From an uncultured Oscillospiraceae bacterium (GTDB taxonomy: Bacteria > Bacillota > Clostridia > Oscillospirales > Oscillospiraceae), in assembly GCA_910578505.1 (NCBI GenBank), contig CAJTPV010000001.1:124001-188000 (forward strand): DNA of 64,000 bases, written 5' to 3'. Below are positions 59,346 to 64,000 of this stretch, piece after piece. The position numbers and the translations under genes were made by a program. A model generated the notes under the pieces. It saw nothing but the letters and a program-made list of their open reading frames with translations. It ran no database searches and was not told the DNA's origin. Each line of letters starts with the position of its first letter. The first letter of the stretch is position 1.

Positions 59346-60259
59346 CAAGTCAGCTGCTCTACCATGGCGACGCAAGGGACATCCGCTTTATTCCGGATCA
59401 AAGCGTCCACCTGGTATTAACATCCCCCCCCTACTTCAATCTAAAGGAATACCGAAAAGGCCAAAATCAGCTGGGCATTCTGGAGGACTATCAGGAATTT
59501 GTCGACGAGCTTGAAAAGGTCTGGAGAGAATGCTACCGTGTCTTGGTTCCCGGCGGACGCATTGTGTGCGTTGTGGGCGACGTGTGCATGTCGAGACGGA
59601 AATATGGCCGCCATGTTGTTATGCCGCTCCATTCAGATATCGCCGTCTCATGCCGGAAAATTGGTTTTGATAACCTCAATCCAATCCTATGGCATAAGAT
59701 TTCCAACGCGGCCTTTGAGGCGAACACGCATAGCTCGATTTTGGGAAAGCCCTACGAGCCAAACGCAATCATCAAAAATGATATCGAATATATCCTGATG
59801 GAACGGAAGCCCGGCGGGTACAGAAAGCCCACGGAGCAGCAGCGCGCCGAAAGCAAAATCGGCAAGGAGGATTTTCAGAATTGGTTCAGCCAGATATGGG
59901 AGATGCCCGGAGCGTCAACCAAAAGCGGCCATCCCGCGCCCTTCCCGCTGGAACTGGCCAGCAGACTGGTAAAGATGTTTTCTTTTGTTGGGGATACCGT
60001 TTTAGACCCCTTCTGCGGAAGCGGCACCACCATGCTGGCTGCAATCAATAACGGCAGAAACAGTGTCGGCGTTGAGACAGAGGCATATTACTGTGATTAT
60101 GCCGTACAGCGGATTTCGACCGGGCGAAGCGTATTGGCCGACTACACATTTCAATATATTGACTTGAGCCATGAGGAAGATTCCTATGTCAGCCAAACTG
60201 AGCAAAGCTCCACAGATAAAGCCGCCTCAAACAGATCACGGGAGCAAATAAGCATATGA
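59342..60259 (+). CDS. DNA amino-methyltransferase with TSPPY (beta class)
   Basis: A 305-residue methyltransferase with the catalytic TSPPY at 27-31 before the AdoMet-binding DPFCGSGTT at 222-230, the beta-class motif order. The SPPY form points to N4-cytosine methylation, although some adenine enzymes share it. HPAPFPLELASRLVKMF is the usual segment ahead of motif I. It presumably protects the site cut by the endonuclease upstream. The start is a TTG overlapping the endonuclease stop, with GGAGG 9 nt upstream; the stop overlaps the AAA gene's ATG as ATGA. Confidence 0.88.
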   Translation: MTSQLLYHGDARDIRFIPDQSVHLVLTSPPYFNLKEYRKGQNQLGILEDYQEFVDELEKVWRECYRVLVPGGRIVCVVGDVCMSRRKYGRHVVMPLHSDIAVSCRKIGFDNLNPILWHKISNAAFEANTHSSILGKPYEPNAIIKNDIEYILMERKPGGYRKPTEQQRAESKIGKEDFQNWFSQIWEMPGASTKSGHPAPFPLELASRLVKMFSFVGDTVLDPFCGSGTTMLAAINNGRNSVGVETEAYYCDYAVQRISTGRSVLADYTFQYIDLSHEEDSYVSQTEQSSTDKAASNRSREQISI

Positions 60260-61779
60260 ACATCAGAGACGCAAAACAGGAGATCAAAAACACGCTTCGG
60301 GCCTACCACCGCCGGGACAGCGCCGGACGCTGCCTCTTTCCCGCCGTACGCCAGCGGCCCATTCTGCTCATGGGCCCGCCCGGCATCGGCAAGACGGCCA
60401 TTCTGGAGCAGGCCGCCGCCGAGGCGGGGGTGGGACTGGTGTCCTACACCATGACCCACCACACCCGGCAGAGCGCCATCGGCCTGCCCCATATCGAGAG
60501 CCGCACCTTCCAGGGCCGGGAATTCCAGGTGACGGAGTATACCCTCAGCGAAATTGTGGCGTCTGTATACGCCTGCATGGAGCGGACGGGACAGCAGGAG
60601 GGCATCCTGTTTATCGACGAGATCAACTGCGTGTCCGAGACCCTGGCCCCTACCATGCTGCAATTTTTGCAGAACAAAACCTTCGGCAGCCACAAAATCC
60701 CCGATGGCTGGCTGATTGTGGCGGCAGGGAATCCGCCGGGCTACAACCGCTCGGTCCGGGAGTTCGACGTGGTGACGCTGGACCGGGTGCGGGAAATCGA
60801 CATCGAGGCGGACCTGGCGGTCTGGATGGACTACGCCCGGCAGAAACGGGTCCACGGGGCGATACTGTCCTATCTGACCATCCACGAGGACCAGTTCTAT
60901 CAGGTGCGGCAGACCCCGGCGGGGGCGTCCTTTGTCACCGCCAGGGGCTGGGAGGACCTGTCGGAGCTGCTCCAGGGGTACGAGGCCCTGGGGCTGCCCG
61001 TCACAGAGGCCCAGGTGGGGCAGTACCTGCGAAATGAGGACACGGCCCGCGGCTTTGCGGGGTATTACCGGCTCTACCGGAAGTACGGCGAGGCGTACGG
61101 CATTCCGGAGCTGCTGGACGGCACGGCTGCCGATCTGTCTGAACAGGCTGCGCTGGCAAGAAGCGGCTCCTTCGACGAGCGGTTCACGGTGGTAAATCTG
61201 GTGCTGGATTCTCTGAACGGCTGGTTTTTCCGGGCCCGGCAGTCAGACCGGGCTGTCTCCGCCCTCCACGGGGCGCTGAGCGCCTTCCGCCTGTTCCTCC
61301 GGGACCGGGAGGACTGCGAATGTCTGGAGGCGTTCCTGCAGGGACGCCGGGACGCCCTGCGGGTGAAGGAGACGGCGGGACTGCTGACGCAGGAGGCCCT
61401 GGCGGATGAGACGTGGGTGCTGGAGCGGCTGGAGACGTACCGCCTGGAGCTGCTGGCGGGGCATGTACGGGACAAGGAGGCGGGCTTTTCCCGCCTGAAG
61501 ACGCTGTTTCAGCAGGAGGTGGACAGCCGGGCCGGGCTCGTGGAGGCGGTCCGGGGACGGCTGGACCGGGCGTTTTCCTTCCTGGCGGAGGCCTTCGGCG
61601 ACGGGCAGGAGATGATCCTCTTTGTCTCCGCCCTCACCAGAGGGGACGCGGCCATGGACTTTATCAGCCTCCACGGCTGCGACGCATACCTGCAGTACAG
61701 CGGGAAGCTGCTCTATCGGGAGCGGGAGGCGGAGCTGCAGGAGGCGTGCCGCGCGGCGCTGGAGGAGGGCGGCAGATAA
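60256..61779 (+). CDS. MoxR-type AAA+ ATPase
   Basis: A 507-residue ATPase with Walker A GPPGIGKT (40-47), Walker B GILFIDEIN (Asp-Glu about 121-122), and the MoxR-like sensor stretch IVAAGNPPGYNRSVREFD. The AAA+ part ends near 300; the C-terminal 200 residues are helical and without recognisable motifs. MoxR ATPases work with VWA proteins to remodel or activate client proteins. Its VWA partner is encoded at the start of this operon, separated by the restriction-modification pair. Its ATG overlaps the methyltransferase stop. A strong terminator lies 40 bp after the gene. Confidence 0.88.
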   Translation: MNIRDAKQEIKNTLRAYHRRDSAGRCLFPAVRQRPILLMGPPGIGKTAILEQAAAEAGVGLVSYTMTHHTRQSAIGLPHIESRTFQGREFQVTEYTLSEIVASVYACMERTGQQEGILFIDEINCVSETLAPTMLQFLQNKTFGSHKIPDGWLIVAAGNPPGYNRSVREFDVVTLDRVREIDIEADLAVWMDYARQKRVHGAILSYLTIHEDQFYQVRQTPAGASFVTARGWEDLSELLQGYEALGLPVTEAQVGQYLRNEDTARGFAGYYRLYRKYGEAYGIPELLDGTAADLSEQAALARSGSFDERFTVVNLVLDSLNGWFFRARQSDRAVSALHGALSAFRLFLRDREDCECLEAFLQGRRDALRVKETAGLLTQEALADETWVLERLETYRLELLAGHVRDKEAGFSRLKTLFQQEVDSRAGLVEAVRGRLDRAFSFLAEAFGDGQEMILFVSALTRGDAAMDFISLHGCDAYLQYSGKLLYREREAELQEACRAALEEGGR

Positions 61780-61819
61780 ATCGGACATGAAAGCAATGCC
61801 CCCGCAATCACACAGAGCT

Positions 61820-61865
61820 ATAGGCCAGGACTGCAGCCGGTAAAATTGCCGCAGTCCTGGCCTAT
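61820..61865. terminator. Terminator closing the VWA/R-M/AAA operon
   Basis: ATAGGCCAGGACTGC pairs with its complement over 15 bp (arms 61820-61834 and 61851-61865). It lies between convergent genes. Confidence 0.75.
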
Positions 61866-61890
61866 GCATATACCACCGTATGTATCCTGT

Positions 61891-62343
61891 TCAAGCCTTC
61901 TTCCGGGACATCCGAATCTTCTGGTACAGCTGAAAGATGGAGGAGGGGAACAGGATCCCCACGGCGATGGACACCGCCAGCAGCACCGTATTCAGCCCCT
62001 GGACAGAGCAGGCGTTGAAATTTCCCTCCATAAAAAACTTCATGGTGTGGTACAGCGAACCCCCTGGAATCAGCGGGACCGCCGCCGTAATGATAAACAG
62101 CGTCGCCGGGCACTTCACCACACGGGCCATCATCTCCCCGTAGACCGTCAGCACCACCGCAGACGCAAAATACCGCACCACGTCCTGGTCCGACCAGTAT
62201 CCCGCCAGCAGATACACCACCCAGGCCAGCAGGCCCCCCAGGCTGGCCAGCAGCAGCTTTTCCCGCCGCACGTGGAACAGCAGCGCAAAGCCCATGGACC
62301 CCAGGAACGCCGTCGCCAGCCCCATGACATACTTTGTCATCAT
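61891..62343 (-). CDS. ThrE-type exporter, small (DUF3815/YjjB-like) subunit
   Basis: A 150-residue membrane protein with four to five helices. It has FASAVVLTVYGEMMARVVKCPATLFIITAAVPLIPGGSLYHTMKFFM (read in parts), where the IPGGxxY motif marks the ThrE_2/YjjB family. With the larger subunit upstream it forms a split threonine/serine exporter-like or succinate exporter-like (YjjPB) transporter. It lies 12 bp after the larger gene. Confidence 0.88.
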   Translation of the reverse strand: MMTKYVMGLATAFLGSMGFALLFHVRREKLLLASLGGLLAWVVYLLAGYWSDQDVVRYFASAVVLTVYGEMMARVVKCPATLFIITAAVPLIPGGSLYHTMKFFMEGNFNACSVQGLNTVLLAVSIAVGILFPSSIFQLYQKIRMSRKKA

Positions 62344-62355
62344 CCCGCGCCCTCC

Positions 62356-63168
62356 TTACAGAAAGTTTGCCGCCAGGGCAAAACCGCAGGCGATGGTCAG
62401 CGCCAGCAAGATGGCCTCGATAAAGCGCATGAGGCCGGAGATGGTGTTGCCGCTGAACATGTCCCGCAGGGAGTTGGTCAGGGCGATGCCGGGGATGAGC
62501 AGCATGATATTGCCGATGCTGATCATATCCACGCTGTCCCCCAGCCCGAAGTGGACCGCCAGCCCCGCCAGCAGCCCGCCCAGACAGGAGCAGAGCATGG
62601 CGGACAGGAACGGACTGGCGTTTACGCCCTGGATGGACCGCTCCAGACATTTCAGGATCATGCCGATGACGCCGGAGACCACCGCGTCCGCAGCGCTGCC
62701 GCCGAAAAAGAGGGAGAAGGAGGAGGAAATCAGCACATAGGTGAACAGCTGCACCCCAAAGCTGTACTGGGGCACAGACATAATCTCCTCCAGGGCCGCG
62801 TGCATGTCCTCCGGCCCCAGGTGCTCCGAGCAGACCAGACGGCAGAGCTGGTTGAGCAGCTCCAGCCGGTTTAAGTCGTATTTCATCCCCTCGATCCGGC
62901 GGGTCTGGGTGATGGCGCCGAACCGGTGGGAGTATACCGTCACCACGATGCTGGCGGTGATGGTCAGCACATCCGCCCGCTCCGCGCCGAAGGAGAAGCA
63001 CAACCGCCGGAGGCTGTCCTCCACCCGGCTGACCTCCGCGCCGCTCTGCAGCATCTGCTGGCCGATCTCCAGAATTTCATACAGGTACTCGTTTGCCCGC
63101 TCCGCCTCGGCCATGACCGCCAGACGTCCGGCCTCCTCCGGGGAGAGCGGGAGATTTGCCATTTCCAT
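62356..63168 (-). CDS. ThrE-type exporter, large (DUF1212/YjjP-like) subunit
   Basis: A 270-residue protein with a soluble helical N-terminus (YEILEIGQQMLQSGAEVSRVEDSLRRL), characteristic of DUF1212, followed by five membrane helices including LLAGLAVHFGLGDSVDMISIGNIMLLIPGIALTNSLRDMFSG (read in parts). Substrate candidates are threonine, serine or dicarboxylates. It is encoded just upstream of the small subunit. Confidence 0.88.
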   Translation of the reverse strand: MEMANLPLSPEEAGRLAVMAEAERANEYLYEILEIGQQMLQSGAEVSRVEDSLRRLCFSFGAERADVLTITASIVVTVYSHRFGAITQTRRIEGMKYDLNRLELLNQLCRLVCSEHLGPEDMHAALEEIMSVPQYSFGVQLFTYVLISSSFSLFFGGSAADAVVSGVIGMILKCLERSIQGVNASPFLSAMLCSCLGGLLAGLAVHFGLGDSVDMISIGNIMLLIPGIALTNSLRDMFSGNTISGLMRFIEAILLALTIACGFALAANFL

Positions 63169-63193
63169 AATTGCTTCTTGCCTGCTCCTTTGC

Positions 63194-64000
63194 TTATAAC
63201 CACGCTTTGAAAAACCGCCAGGCGTTGCCGAACAGAATGCCGTCCGCTGTGTCCGCCGGGATGCCGTGCTGGGTCAGATAGCCGTAGATGGACAGGGATT
63301 TTTCCACGGAATCCAGGTCCGGGTGGATATCCGTGCCGTCGAAGTCCGAGCCCAGGGCCAGACAGGCCCCGGCGTCCAGCTCCAGGAAGCGGCACACATG
63401 GCGGTACAGGTCGTCCAGATTGCCCCGACCGCTGTCGGAGAGGAAGTCCTTGGAGTAGTTCAGGCCGATGAGCCCGCCCCGGTCCGCGATCTCCCGGATA
63501 AAGGCGTCCGGCAGGTTCCGCCGGTGGCCGCACACCGAACGGGCATTGGAGTGGGAGGCCACAAAGGGCTTTTTCGCCACGCTCAGCAGGTCCTCAAAGC
63601 CCCGGTCGTTGAGGTGGGACACGTCCACCAGCACGCCGCACCGCTCCAGCTCCGCAACCGCCTCCCTGCCGCAGGCGGTGAGGCCAGCAGAGCTGTCGTG
63701 GCCGGAACCCAGCTCGTTGGGGCCGTTCCAGGTGAGGGTCAGCATCCGCACGCCGGCGTCCCGCAGGACCTGGGCCCGCTCCGGCTGTCCCGCCAGGGCC
63801 GCGCCCCCCTCCACGGTCAGGACGGCGGCAAATTTCCCGGCCTCCAGGGCCTGCTCCATGTCCGAGAAGGACCGGCAGGGGGAGACTTTATCGCCGTGGG
63901 CCACCATCTGCCGGTCGAAAACAGCGCGGTAGCGATCAAAAAAGTCGATGGCGTCCTGGCCCCGGTAATTGTCCGGGACAAAAATGGCGAAGCACTGGAC
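63194..64000 (-). CDS. Membrane dipeptidase (peptidase family M19), 5' end outside the window
   Basis: The visible 269 codons cover the C-terminal part of an M19 zinc dipeptidase: AVLTVEGGAAL (metal Glu), LTLTWNGPNELGSG, VLVDVSHLNDRGFEDLL (metal His), KPFVASHSNARSVCGHRRNL (metal His) and LALGSDFDGTDIHP. The enzymes hydrolyse dipeptides, including L-D forms. The open frame continues to the right edge of the window without a start codon being required. It lies 25 bp upstream of the ThrE-type pair, so the three may share a transcript. Confidence 0.92.
   Translation of the reverse strand, partial: VQCFAIFVPDNYRGQDAIDFFDRYRAVFDRQMVAHGDKVSPCRSFSDMEQALEAGKFAAVLTVEGGAALAGQPERAQVLRDAGVRMLTLTWNGPNELGSGHDSSAGLTACGREAVAELERCGVLVDVSHLNDRGFEDLLSVAKKPFVASHSNARSVCGHRRNLPDAFIREIADRGGLIGLNYSKDFLSDSGRGNLDDLYRHVCRFLELDAGACLALGSDFDGTDIHPDLDSVEKSLSIYGYLTQHGIPADTADGILFGNAWRFFKAWL

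Overview
The window is 64 kb of a GC-rich (roughly 60%) chromosome from an anaerobic Clostridia member, most likely Oscillospiraceae (Flavonifractor/Lawsonibacter/Oscillibacter-like). This is inferred from a type-2 leuA behind a T-box, a glmS ribozyme, L33 with two CxxC pairs, SLH-domain surface proteins, pyruvate phosphate dikinase, an adjacent metV-metF pair and a PdaA-like deacetylase. No tRNA, rRNA, CRISPR array, insertion sequence or prophage was seen.

Layout. 0-2 kb: a rearranged junction where an ABC-2 permease lost its N-terminus against the last codons of a response regulator; the histidine kinase that follows is frameshifted at a G7 run. 2.2-7.6 kb (minus): response regulator, histidine kinase, HtrA protease, polysaccharide deacetylase and LarE-like sulfur transferase. 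7.8-12.1 kb (minus): a secreted stalk/degenerate-deacetylase protein, then rpmH-rnpA-yidD-yidC-jag from a consensus promoter, without dnaA beside it. 12.1-24.7 kb (minus): a branched-chain amino acid block, leuA-(small membrane protein)-(RelB/DinJ antitoxin)-(Uma2 nuclease)-leuC-leuD-leuB-ilvB-ilvN-(DUF4177)-ilvC-ilvD-(DUF815 ATPase), headed by a T-box. The antitoxin/Uma2 pair has its own consensus promoter inside this block.

25-33 kb: an SLH protein, iron alcohol dehydrogenase, a transposase-family fragment, an ECF sigma/DUF4179 anti-sigma pair, a patatin and metV-metF. 33.4-35.9 kb: rpmG-secE-nusG-rplK-rplA. 35.9-42.9 kb: an Ig-like lipoprotein, a truncated surface protein, ppdK, holB and ricT. 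43-48 kb: cotH-DUF4956-VTC, divergent from a two-component system. 48-54 kb: PdaA-like deacetylase, a secreted Cys/His-repeat protein coupled to a short-chain dehydrogenase, a YcdB/SLH protein and an AI-2E family transporter. 54.6-56.8 kb: glmS under a glmS ribozyme.

57.0-61.8 kb is the most unusual region. Five genes share one consensus promoter and end at one strong terminator, and every junction overlaps: a small unknown protein, a DUF2201/VWA-like protein whose HExxH is changed to HMLLH, a PaeR7I/XhoI-like restriction endonuclease, an amino-methyltransferase with TSPPY, and a MoxR-type AAA+ ATPase. A restriction-modification pair thus sits seamlessly inside a MoxR/VWA operon. The window ends with a split ThrE-type exporter and the C-terminal part of an M19 dipeptidase.
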